This document shows, in pieces, positions 7,201 through 13,360 of a stretch of DNA of 13,395 nucleotides (position 1 is the first letter of the stretch; each line of letters begins with the position of its first letter). The stretch comes from Bacteroidota bacterium. GTDB lineage: Bacteria > Bacteroidota > Bacteroidia > Bacteroidales > Rikenellaceae. The stretch spans positions 1 through 13,395 of the forward strand of contig JAEZTA010000029.1 in the NCBI GenBank assembly GCA_023443765.1, in the 5' to 3' direction. The notes beneath the pieces are model-generated. The model was not told the origin of the DNA, did not search any database, and saw only the letters and a program-made list of their open reading frames with translations. The position numbers were made by a program, and so were the translations under genes.

Positions 7201-7538
7201 ACGAGGAGGCTTTGCAGGCCTTTGAGAGCCGCCTTGCGGACCGTTTCGGTCCCCTGCCGCGCGCTGCGAAGGAGTTGTTGAACGTCGTGCGCCTGCGCTG
7301 GGAGGCCATCCGCCTGGGCATGGAGCGTGTGAAGGTCAAGAACGGCCTGATGATCGTGCATTTCGTGGGCGAGGAAAATTCGCCTTTTTATAAGAGTGAG
7401 GCCTTTATGACGTTGTTGCAACGGGTTACGAAACACCCCGACAGATTTGTGCTGAAACAGCACAATAATAGTTTGGCGATGACCGTTAGGAATGTCAAAG
7501 ACGTGGAGGACGCATATAAAACGCTGCAGCAACTTTGA
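4206..7538 (+). CDS. mfd: Transcription-repair coupling factor Mfd
   Basis: The 1,110-residue protein carries the full Mfd architecture. The UvrB-like N-terminal modules (to about 340) are followed by the RNA-polymerase-interacting CarD-like domain (GDYVVHIDHGVGRFDGL, about 435-450). The RecG-like translocase has Walker A GDVGFGKTE (K at about 587), DEEQ box VIDEEQKFGV (about 682), TATPIPRTL, and motif VI QLRGRVGRS (about 851-859). The C-terminal TRCF domain closes the protein. It displaces RNA polymerase stalled at DNA lesions and recruits UvrA for nucleotide excision repair. The frame stays open upstream to a TTG at 4200, but that codon lies in the A/T-rich repeat arm, so I chose ATG 4206. 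The last four bases (TTGA) overlap the coaX start. Length is near the usual 1,100-1,150. Confidence 0.97.
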   Translation: MTAREQLAQFAAGSKALGKLCREYKNRSATVHLEELVGGALSFYAAAAVAQSGGVHVFVAEDRDAAAYLLNDFYNLLDEKQVYFFPSSYKRSAAYGAEDAQGVVQRTATMHAVRGFAAKSHMVVCTYPEALAERVADAEALQRETITVKVGDKISIEVLEQALVDAAFTRVDFVYEPGQYSVRGGIVDVFSFSESKPYRLDFFGDEVDSIRRFNISSQLSSDKLDRVEIIPDLNAGIPASAKVSFAQFAGADVSYWFYDADFVLRRVNDIRRKTLSDMEHPEEIDSLLTSRNSLLADLAECRIFVLRDNLPERPAVATVKFATSPQPKFNKNFEMLADDMIRNALRGYDTYILSENKAQVERLENIFHQIGRGQAVVRSLSVTLHEGFVDNDLKLCLYTDHQIFDRYQRYRINGEIRRDEQMTVAELNQLRPGDYVVHIDHGVGRFDGLVKINENGKSHEAIKLVYKDGDVLFVNVHSLHRISRYKSGDGEPPKVYKLGNGAWQKLKNATKKAVKDISRELIALYAKRKASKGFAFSHDSYLQHELEASFRWEDTPDQQSATAAVKKDMESDQPMDRLVCGDVGFGKTEVAIRAAFKAAVDGKQVAVLVPTTILALQHYRSFTERLRDFPVRVEYINRTKSAKEVNRIREELASGRIDILIGTHKMLGKQIVFRDLGLLVIDEEQKFGVAAKEKLTQMSVSVDTLTLTATPIPRTLQFSLMGSRDLSVISTPPPNRQPILTESHVFSEEIIRDAIEAELARGGQVYFVHNRVEDLLTLQGLITRLCPKARVAVGHGKMPAEQLEKLIMDFIYGEFDVLISTTIVENGIDIPNANTIIVDNAQNFGLSDLHQLRGRVGRSNQKAYCYLLSPPEELLSSDARRRLRAIEEFSDLGSGFNIAMQDLDIRGAGNLLGAEQSGFIADIGFETYQKIMNEAVAELRAEGLHVPGLSDDEQEVVEQMRFIDDAHIDIEVEAALPDAYVAQQAERLKLYRELDSTKDEEALQAFESRLADRFGPLPRAAKELLNVVRLRWEAIRLGMERVKVKNGLMIVHFVGEENSPFYKSEAFMTLLQRVTKHPDRFVLKQHNNSLAMTVRNVKDVEDAYKTLQQL

Positions 7539-8275
7539 ATCTGATCGTAGACATAGGCAATACCCTTGTCAAACTGGCCGTTTCCGACGGCGGTAAGATC
7601 GTTGCCCAGCGCTGCGTGGAGCGGCTGCATCCGTCGATGCTCGACGAATTGCTGGAGGGCCGCAGGGCCGCGAAGGCCGTCGTCGCCTCGACGCGCGGCG
7701 AAGCGGACGAGGTCGTGGAAATGGTCCGTTCGCGTGCCGATTATCTGCTGGAGTTCTCTTCGCAGACCCCCGTTCCGATCGGTAACGACTACCGTACGCC
7801 CGAAACGCTGGGGCGCGACCGTCTGGCCGCTGCCGTGGGCGCTACGGTGCTCTATCCGGGGCGCAACGTGCTGATCGTCGATTTCGGTACGGCGGTCACG
7901 ATCGACCTGGTAACGGCCGACAATACCTTCCGCGGCGGGTGCATCTCGCCGGGGATGAAAACCCGTTTCCGTGCCCTGCACGATTACACGGCCAAGCTGC
8001 CGTTGTGCGGTCCGACCGAGGACGACGAATTGCAGGGACTCACCACCGAAGAGGCCATCCGCCTGGGGGTAATGAACTCGCTGGTCTTCGAAATTGAGGG
8101 CTATATAGCCCGGATGGAAGCGAAAATCGACGATTTGTGTGTAATTTTTACCGGAGGAGACGCGAAATACTTTGCGAAAAGAATTAAAAATACGATATTT
8201 GCAAATTGTAATCTGGTCTTTTGCGGATTGGATCGAATTTTAGAGTACAATGCAAGTGAAGAACACCTTAATTAA
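7535..8275 (+). CDS. coaX: Type III pantothenate kinase
   Basis: The enzyme phosphorylates pantothenate with ATP, the first step of coenzyme A synthesis, in the cytoplasm. The 246-residue product shows the ASKHA-fold motifs: phosphate loop DIGNT (6-10), ETLGRDR (90-96), the second phosphate motif VDFGTAVTID (115-124) with its catalytic-region aspartate, the GGCISPGM loop, and the adenosine motif FTGGDA (205-210). Length is typical for CoaX. The start is TTG at 7535, overlapping the mfd stop as TTGA. No ATG lies close enough to preserve MNLIVDIGNT, so the TTG start is well supported and translation is probably coupled to mfd. The 3' end is unusually A/T-rich, contains a promoter for the next gene, and overlaps it by 26 bp. 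Confidence 0.95.
   Translation: MNLIVDIGNTLVKLAVSDGGKIVAQRCVERLHPSMLDELLEGRRAAKAVVASTRGEADEVVEMVRSRADYLLEFSSQTPVPIGNDYRTPETLGRDRLAAAVGATVLYPGRNVLIVDFGTAVTIDLVTADNTFRGGCISPGMKTRFRALHDYTAKLPLCGPTEDDELQGLTTEEAIRLGVMNSLVFEIEGYIARMEAKIDDLCVIFTGGDAKYFAKRIKNTIFANCNLVFCGLDRILEYNASEEHLN
8171..8201 (+). promoter_or_regulatory. Internal promoter in coaX for the envelope operon
   Basis: TTTG at 8171-8174 is followed after exactly 19 nt by GATATTTG (8194-8201), a match to TAnnTTTG at all but the first base. Transcription would start near 8208, about 40 nt before the ATG at 8250. The surrounding 8140-8260 segment is A/T-rich although it encodes the end of CoaX, consistent with selection for a promoter inside the gene. 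Confidence 0.5.
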
Positions 8276-9632
8276 GCTGGTTGTCGCGGCTGCAGCGATG
8301 TTTCCTATTGCCGTTTCGGCCCAGACAAGCAGTATTAACGCATTCTCGCCCTATACGATGTACGGCATCGGCGAACAGAACACCCCCGGTACGCTGCAGA
8401 TGCGCTCGATGGGCGGTGTGGGTGTGGCTATGCGTTCGGTGAGCACGATCAACCTGCTCAACCCGGCGGCTTACAGCGCCGCTCCGCAAAAGAGCTTCCT
8501 CTTCAACTTCGGGTTGGAGGGGCAGAACTATTACAACGCCCAGACGGTCGAAGGCGTCGGAAAGAGAACGGCTTACAATACGTTCAACTTTCACGACATC
8601 GCTTTCCAGATGCCTGTGGCGAAGCGACTGGGACTCGGTTTCAGCCTCACGCCTTACAGTTCGGTGGGCTACCGGACCAAGTATTACCACCCGTTCGACC
8701 CCAACGACCCCATTTATTCCGAGGTGGGTAACATTCAGTATAACTACCAGGGCGAGGGCGACGTGACGGAGGTCAAAGTGGGCCTGGGCTGGGAGCCGTT
8801 CAAGAATTTTTCGGTGGGTATCGCCGCACAGTACTACTGGGGCGACATCGACCGTACGTTCGTGATGACCCCGACGGCAATTACCGGCGAAGGAACCTTC
8901 ACCTCTACGGTGGGACAGGATAATTACAGTATTTCGAGCATCAAGGGGCAACTCGGCGTGCAGTGGAATGCGATCCTGAACGCGAAGCGTATCCTGACGG
9001 TCGGAGCGACGTACGACTTCGGCGGCGACCTGAATCCGGAGGTGACCAAAAGCCTCTACATCGGCGACCTGTACAATACGATCGTCAAGGGCGATACGAC
9101 GCACCTGAAACTGGTGCTGCCCACGCAGTTGGCTGTGGGCGTCTTCTACCAGACGGGCCGGTGGGCTCTCGGTGTGGACTATACCTACCAGAACTGGGGC
9201 GGCCGCAACTCGGGCTACGAGATGACGGGAACCAGCGGTACGGGAGAGCATACGACGGCTTATAAAGTGGCGTATGCCAATACGAGCACGATCAAGATGG
9301 GCGTGGAATATACCCCCAACCGTTATGACGCCCGCCACCTTTTGAAGCGCTGGTCCTACCGTGCGGGTTTCCGTTACGGGGACTATAATCAGACCTTCAA
9401 CGGAGACCGGCTCGCCCAGTATGCCGTGACGGCGGGTATCGGTATCCCGGTGAGGCGCGGAGCCTTCTCGGCAATCGACATCGGCATCGAGTACGGACGC
9501 CGCGGCTACAACATCGCCGAACGCGTGGGGCTGGTCCGCCAGCAGTATTTCAAATTCGCGATCGGCTTTACGCTCTTTGCAAGTCCTCAGGAGAACAATG
9601 AATATTGGTTCCTGCGCTCCAAGTTCGATTAA
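8250..9632 (+). CDS. Outer-membrane beta-barrel protein of unknown function (FadL/PorV-like)
   Basis: The 460-residue product begins with a clear Sec signal peptide (MQVKNTLIKL..., cleavage expected after AVSA at residue 24). A segment typical of Bacteroidota FadL/PorV-like barrels follows: YGIGEQ, then RSMGGVGVAMRS and INLLNPAAYSA. The rest alternates short amphipathic, aromatic-rich strands with Gly/Asn/Asp turns (GLGWEPFKNFSVGIAAQYYW, GVDYTYQNWGGRN) and ends in EYWFLRSKFD, as expected for a beta-barrel. I cannot name a substrate or partner. It overlaps the coaX end by 26 bp, lies 50 bp before the TPR gene, and is likely driven by the internal promoter at 8171-8201. The location upstream of lptC suggests an envelope role. 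A long-chain fatty-acid transporter or a T9SS-type accessory barrel are alternatives. Confidence 0.8.
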   Translation: MQVKNTLIKLVVAAAAMFPIAVSAQTSSINAFSPYTMYGIGEQNTPGTLQMRSMGGVGVAMRSVSTINLLNPAAYSAAPQKSFLFNFGLEGQNYYNAQTVEGVGKRTAYNTFNFHDIAFQMPVAKRLGLGFSLTPYSSVGYRTKYYHPFDPNDPIYSEVGNIQYNYQGEGDVTEVKVGLGWEPFKNFSVGIAAQYYWGDIDRTFVMTPTAITGEGTFTSTVGQDNYSISSIKGQLGVQWNAILNAKRILTVGATYDFGGDLNPEVTKSLYIGDLYNTIVKGDTTHLKLVLPTQLAVGVFYQTGRWALGVDYTYQNWGGRNSGYEMTGTSGTGEHTTAYKVAYANTSTIKMGVEYTPNRYDARHLLKRWSYRAGFRYGDYNQTFNGDRLAQYAVTAGIGIPVRRGAFSAIDIGIEYGRRGYNIAERVGLVRQQYFKFAIGFTLFASPQENNEYWFLRSKFD

Positions 9633-9682
9633 CGACTGACAAGCAAAAACAATATATAGACAACACAAAATTAATCTGACCG

Positions 9683-11020
9683 ATGAAAAACATTAAATTC
9701 CTGCTTTCTGCTGCGTGTGCGCTTTTTGCAGTCGCAGCGATGGCACAGCAAGATTTCAGTGATCCGAAGTACGCGGTCTGGGGTGACACTCCTCAGGAGC
9801 GGGAGCAGAACATCCTGAACAGCAACTTCCTCAAGGAGTCGCTCGACAACAAGGATTACAACACTGCCGCGCATTACCTCAAAGAGCTGATCGACAAATG
9901 CCCGAAGGCATCGCAGAATACTTTCGTGCGCGGTATCACGCTTTACAAGAACAAGATCGCCCGCGCCAAGAACCTTGAGGAGAAGAACATGTTCACCGAC
10001 TCGCTGATGATCGTTTACGACCTGCGTAACCAGTATTTCGGCGATCATGAGAAGTACGGCACGCCGTATATCCTCGACCGTAAAGCCCGCGAGTACCTGA
10101 TGTACAAGCCCAGCGACCGCAAAGGCATCCGCGAGGCATTCCGCGCAGCCATCGAGGCCGGTGGCGACAACACCGATCCCGAGACTGTTGTGGCTTATTT
10201 CTCGAACCTCTGCGACGACTATAAGAACACCGACGAGGTAATGCCCGACGAGATCATCGCCGAGTACGACCGCCTGACGCCGTTCTTCGAGAAGAATCCC
10301 GCTGCTGCCGAGTACAAAGGCCAGTTCGACGCTGCGTTCGGACTGAGCGGTGCTGCCAGCTGCGAGAATCTCGAAAATCTTTTCAAGGGTAAACTGGCCG
10401 CTGCTCCCGACGATGAGGCGCTGCTTTCGCAGGCCGTAGCCCTGATGTCGCGCGCCAAGTGCGACGGTGAGTTCTACTTCTCGCTCGCTGAGAAATATTA
10501 TCAGGTGAAGCCTTCGTCGGAGACGGCGATGTTCCTGGCCCAGGCTTTCCAGAACAAGAAGGACTATGCAAAGGCCAAGACCTACCTGAACGAGGCGCTG
10601 ACTGTTGAGACGGATCCTGCCGAGCGCCAGAAACTGCTCGTGCGCATCGCACTGGTCGGCCTCGTGTCCAATGACCTTTCGAGCTCTGCCGCCGCTGCGC
10701 GTCAGGCCCGCGACCTCAATCCCGAGGACGGTGTGCCTTACTTTATCCTGGCACAGTGCTATGCTTCGTCGGCTGGTTCGTGCAGTGGTTTCACCGGTCT
10801 GGCAACTTACTGGGCTGCTTACGATACGATGGCCAAAGCCGTCGAACTGCTGCCGGGCGATTCGGAGTATATGGAGCATGCGAAGAGCGCTCTGGGCAAG
10901 TTCCGTTCGGCTTTCCCCAGCTCGGAGGACTGCTTCTTCAACGAGTTGCAGGAAGGTGCCCGCTATACGGTGACCTGCGGACTTGCCGCCGGCATCTCGA
11001 CTACGGTTCGTCCCCGCTAA
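9683..11020 (+). CDS. Secreted TPR-repeat protein, Bacteroidota-specific
   Basis: The 445-residue protein has a signal peptide (MKNIKFLLSAACALFAVAAM, cleavage after AMA near residue 21) and no lipobox, so it should be periplasmic or loosely outer-membrane associated. Helical tetratricopeptide-like repeats are visible at about residues 36-63 (NFLKESLDNKDYNTAAHYLK), 282-306 (AMFLAQAFQNKKDYAKAKTY) and 334-362 (ending FILAQCYASS). The region between is all-helical. The N-terminal KYAVWGDTPQEREQNILNSN is not one I can assign to a named domain. TPR proteins act as scaffolds; the partners here are unknown, with the upstream barrel and downstream LptC as candidates. Codon choice is strongly biased (AAG, GAG, AAC, CGC, GCT), as in the HU gene, hinting at abundant expression. 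The start ATG 9683 is preceded by an A-rich stretch. Confidence 0.85.
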   Translation: MKNIKFLLSAACALFAVAAMAQQDFSDPKYAVWGDTPQEREQNILNSNFLKESLDNKDYNTAAHYLKELIDKCPKASQNTFVRGITLYKNKIARAKNLEEKNMFTDSLMIVYDLRNQYFGDHEKYGTPYILDRKAREYLMYKPSDRKGIREAFRAAIEAGGDNTDPETVVAYFSNLCDDYKNTDEVMPDEIIAEYDRLTPFFEKNPAAAEYKGQFDAAFGLSGAASCENLENLFKGKLAAAPDDEALLSQAVALMSRAKCDGEFYFSLAEKYYQVKPSSETAMFLAQAFQNKKDYAKAKTYLNEALTVETDPAERQKLLVRIALVGLVSNDLSSSAAAARQARDLNPEDGVPYFILAQCYASSAGSCSGFTGLATYWAAYDTMAKAVELLPGDSEYMEHAKSALGKFRSAFPSSEDCFFNELQEGARYTVTCGLAAGISTTVRPR

Positions 11021-11040
11021 AACCGCTTCCGATACGGTTT
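11020..11040 (+). other. Intergenic hairpin between the TPR gene and lptC
   Basis: AAACCG (11020-11025) and CGGTTT (11035-11040) form a perfect 6-bp stem with a 9-nt loop, filling the 22-nt gap between the TPR stop codon and the lptC ATG at 11043. There is no T-tract, so it is more likely an mRNA 3'-end stabiliser, processing site or initiation-modulating structure than a full terminator. Confidence 0.4.
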
Positions 11041-11042
11041 CA

Positions 11043-11900
11043 ATGGGAAAACGCATCACAAGATATGTTAGGGTAGCACTCTCCATGGCGGGGAGTGCTA
11101 TCTTGCTATTCTCGTGTGCGGACCGGGATACGGGCCATTCGTCGGGTTCCGATGAGGCGATGATGACCGAGTACAGCGAGGACCTTTCGGTCGTGATGTC
11201 GCAGAACGGCCGTCGTTCGTACCATTTCGTCACGCCGCTGCTCGAAGGTTATTCGCTGGGCCGCGAGCCTTACCGCGAATTCCGCAAGGGCGTGAAAATC
11301 ACCACGTACCAGAACGACTCGCTGACGACGGTGGATGCTGTGCTGACGGCCAATTACGCCATTTACTACGAGAACCGCGAATTGTGGGAGGCCAAGGGCA
11401 ATGTCGTCGTCGAGAAATCCGACGGCAAAACCCTCTACACCCAGCAATTGTTCTGGAATGCGCGGACCAAAAAAATCTATTCGAACGTCGATTCGAAGAT
11501 CGTGCAGAACAACGGCCGCGATGTCTTTATCGGTGAAGGTTTCGAGTCGGACGAAGAGTTCAAGGACTGGCGTTTCCGCCGCATGAAGGGCCGCATGGAG
11601 GTCGAGATGAAGCAGAATGCCGACTCTACGGCTTCCGATTCTACGGCTGTGCGTCCTGTTCGGCAGACTGCGCAGCCGGCTGCCGAAGCAAAGGCGGAAC
11701 CTGCAAAGGCCCCGTCGGTATCGCCTGCACCTGTCCGGGAACGTCCTGCCGGCACGGCCGAAAAACGGATCGAAGGCCCGGCTGCGCCTGTTGAGAAGAA
11801 ACTGCTGAAAAAGGTGGACGACACCCAGGCGGAGGCCCGTCCGGCCTCGCACAAGGTGGAGGCTGCTGCCGAACCGCGCTCCGGAAAAATAAAAAACTAA
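11043..11900 (+). CDS. lptC: LPS export periplasmic lipoprotein, LptC-like
   Basis: From ATG 11043 the product is 285 residues. A positive n-region (MGKRITRYVR) and a hydrophobic stretch end in the lipobox LFSC, Cys25. The body (about 60-188) is the LptC/OstA-like beta-jellyroll. It carries KGVKITTYQND, TANYAIYYENRELWEAKGNV, the LWEAKGNV-type turn typical of LPS-bridge proteins, then LFWNARTKKIYSN. LptC links the LptBFG transporter to LptA in moving LPS across the periplasm. Residues about 189-285 are a low-complexity Ala/Pro/Lys/Glu tail not expected in LptC. The frame is open up to 10983, but that overlaps the TPR gene and adds no signal. The 22-nt gap before and 4-nt gap after suggest one operon. 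The lipoprotein form, rather than an N-terminal membrane anchor, is usual in Bacteroidota as I recall. Confidence 0.85.
   Translation: MGKRITRYVRVALSMAGSAILLFSCADRDTGHSSGSDEAMMTEYSEDLSVVMSQNGRRSYHFVTPLLEGYSLGREPYREFRKGVKITTYQNDSLTTVDAVLTANYAIYYENRELWEAKGNVVVEKSDGKTLYTQQLFWNARTKKIYSNVDSKIVQNNGRDVFIGEGFESDEEFKDWRFRRMKGRMEVEMKQNADSTASDSTAVRPVRQTAQPAAEAKAEPAKAPSVSPAPVRERPAGTAEKRIEGPAAPVEKKLLKKVDDTQAEARPASHKVEAAAEPRSGKIKN
11070..11104 (+). other. Strong 15-bp hairpin inside the lptC signal-peptide coding region
   Basis: Bases 11070-11084 pair with 11090-11104 around the 5-nt loop ATGGC. The core is TAGCACTCTCC with GGGGAGTGCTA (one U-G pair), extended outwards by A-U, G-U, G-C and G-U. It begins 27 nt inside lptC, where a structure would hinder early elongation or initiation. 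The codons used here (AGG, GTA, AGT, CTA) are unlike those in the rest of the operon. Confidence 0.5.
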
Positions 11901-11904
11901 CGCG

Positions 11905-13167
11905 ATGCTTACCACTGTCATCCTGATCGTCGTAATGCTGCTGCTGTCGGCCTTTTTTTCGGGGATGGAGATTGCTTTCACGAGCAAGAACCGCCTCAAG
12001 TTGGAGATCGACCGCAAGCAGAACCGCATGTTCGACCAGATTGCCGAGGTTTTCGCCCGCCATCCGGGGCAGTATATCACCACGATCCTCGTCGGCAACA
12101 ACATCGCGCTGGTCGTCTACTCGCTGTCGATGTCGATGCTCCTGCGCAGCATCTATGCATCGCTGGGGTGGGAACGACTCGCCCAGAGCGGCTCGGTCGC
12201 TGTGGATACCGCCATTTCGACCATCATCATTATCTTCTGCGCCGAGTTCCTGCCCAAGTCGATCTTTAAGAACAACCCCAATTTCTACTACCGTGCGCTG
12301 GCGCCGGTAATCTACTTTTTCTACATCATCCTCTACCCGATAGCGCGTTTTACGACGTTGCTTTCCCACGGCATCCTGCGCCTGCTGGGCCGTCGTGTCG
12401 AGGAGAAGAACATCACGCCGAGTTTCGACCGCGAGGACCTCGCGGCGCTGCTCGACTCGAACAATTCGGAGCAGCACTCCGAGCCGGACAACGAACTGAA
12501 ACTCTTTCAGAATGCGCTCGACTTCGCCGACCTGCGCGTGAGGGACTGTATGGTCCCCCGTGTGGATGTCGAGGCCGTGGACATCGACGACACCTCGATC
12601 GAGCAACTCACGGCGCGCTTCGTCGATTCGAAGTATTCGCGCATCTTCGTCTGGCGCAAGTCGATCGACAACATCGTCGGCTATGTCAATTCGAAAAGCC
12701 TCTTCACGCGTCCCGGGCAGATCGCCGACGTGATGATGGAGGTCAATTTTGTCCCCGAAACCATGCCCCTGCAACTGATGCTGGCGAATTTCATCAAACA
12801 CCGCTCGAACATCGCGGTCGTGATCGACGAATTCGGCGGCACGGCGGGCGTCATCTCGCTCGAAGACGTGCTGGAGCAGATTTTCGGCGAAATCGAGGAC
12901 GAGCACGACATCCCGGACCTTACCGAAAAACAGGTCGGGCCCGACGAATATGTCCTCTCATGCCGTCTGGAGGTGAAGTACCTGAACGAGAAATACAACC
13001 TGGGTATCGAAGAGAGCAAGGAATACGACACGCTCGCCGGTTTTATCATCTATAATTACGAAGGCATTCCCACCGCCGGGGAGACGGTTTTCATCGGCGG
13101 ACTGCAACTGCGGATTCTCCGCACGACGCGCTCGCGCATCGAGCTGGCGCGGGTGAAAAAATTGTAA
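11905..13167 (+). CDS. CNNM/CBS/CorC_HlyC membrane protein (HlyC/CorC family, 'hemolysin'-type)
   Basis: The 420-residue protein has the family's three parts. The DUF21/CNNM transmembrane domain (1 to about 190) has SAFFSGMEIAF at 15-25 and AEFLPKS (113-119), the family's acidic-x-x-P-K motif. A CBS-domain pair follows (about 212-335) with VRDCMVPRVDVEAVD and VVIDEFGGTAGVISLEDVLE. A C-terminal CorC_HlyC domain ends in RIELARVKKL. CNNM proteins are linked to Mg2+ or other cation efflux, with CBS domains sensing nucleotides; the old 'hemolysin' label is misleading. It resembles GldE, but the neighbours are not gliding genes, so I give no symbol. It starts 4 nt after lptC and is almost certainly co-translated with it. 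A terminator follows. Confidence 0.92.
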   Translation: MLTTVILIVVMLLLSAFFSGMEIAFTSKNRLKLEIDRKQNRMFDQIAEVFARHPGQYITTILVGNNIALVVYSLSMSMLLRSIYASLGWERLAQSGSVAVDTAISTIIIIFCAEFLPKSIFKNNPNFYYRALAPVIYFFYIILYPIARFTTLLSHGILRLLGRRVEEKNITPSFDREDLAALLDSNNSEQHSEPDNELKLFQNALDFADLRVRDCMVPRVDVEAVDIDDTSIEQLTARFVDSKYSRIFVWRKSIDNIVGYVNSKSLFTRPGQIADVMMEVNFVPETMPLQLMLANFIKHRSNIAVVIDEFGGTAGVISLEDVLEQIFGEIEDEHDIPDLTEKQVGPDEYVLSCRLEVKYLNEKYNLGIEESKEYDTLAGFIIYNYEGIPTAGETVFIGGLQLRILRTTRSRIELARVKKL

Positions 13168-13232
13168 CGGTAGCCGGTTCGCGGGCCACATCCGGGCTTT
13201 GCGGGCAGGTTCCCGGCGGGATGGCAATCTGA

Positions 13233-13300
13233 GGCGCGTCGGGCTTGCAATCACGACGACGCGTCGCACGTATATTTTTACTTTTATTCTGTTCTTTTTA
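13233..13300 (+). terminator. Probable intrinsic terminator after the CNNM gene
   Basis: GGCGCGTCG (13233-13241) pairs with CGACGCGTC (13257-13265; one G-U) around a 15-nt loop. The stem is followed within a few bases by T-rich sequence (TATATTTTTACTTTTATTC, then TTCTTTTTA). It lies 66 nt after the CNNM stop codon and should end the coaX/lptC operon. Confidence 0.6.
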
Positions 13301-13321
13301 CAATTAATTTTACTACCTTTG
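13291..13321 (+). promoter_or_regulatory. Promoter for the SurA_N/PpiD-type gene
   Basis: TACCTTTG at 13314-13321 matches TAnnTTTG exactly. The -33 region is weak (TCTG at 13288-13291, TGTTC at 13290-13294; spacing 19-22 nt). A start near 13328 would give a leader of about 33 nt before the ATG at 13361. This suggests the last gene has its own promoter despite following the envelope operon. Confidence 0.55.
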
Positions 13322-13360
13322 GCTGATAATTCGAAACAATACGAATAATTAACAATTTAT

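Noticed and set aside
4179..7532. A 1,117-codon open frame on the minus strand covering almost all of mfd.
   Set aside because: It is codon-for-codon opposite mfd. GC-rich third positions remove stop codons on the complementary strand. The translation is rich in R, H, Q, L and V with no recognisable domain, while the plus strand encodes complete Mfd motifs.
10983..11042. A 20-codon N-terminal extension of the LptC-like protein from ATG 10983.
   Set aside because: It overlaps the TPR gene, and the shorter start at 11043 gives a standard lipoprotein signal with MGKR and the LFSC lipobox.
11905..13167. Calling the CNNM/CBS protein GldE or a true hemolysin.
   Set aside because: The domain layout matches both labels, but the neighbours are LPS-export and folding genes, not gliding genes, and the 'hemolysin' name reflects an old misassignment.
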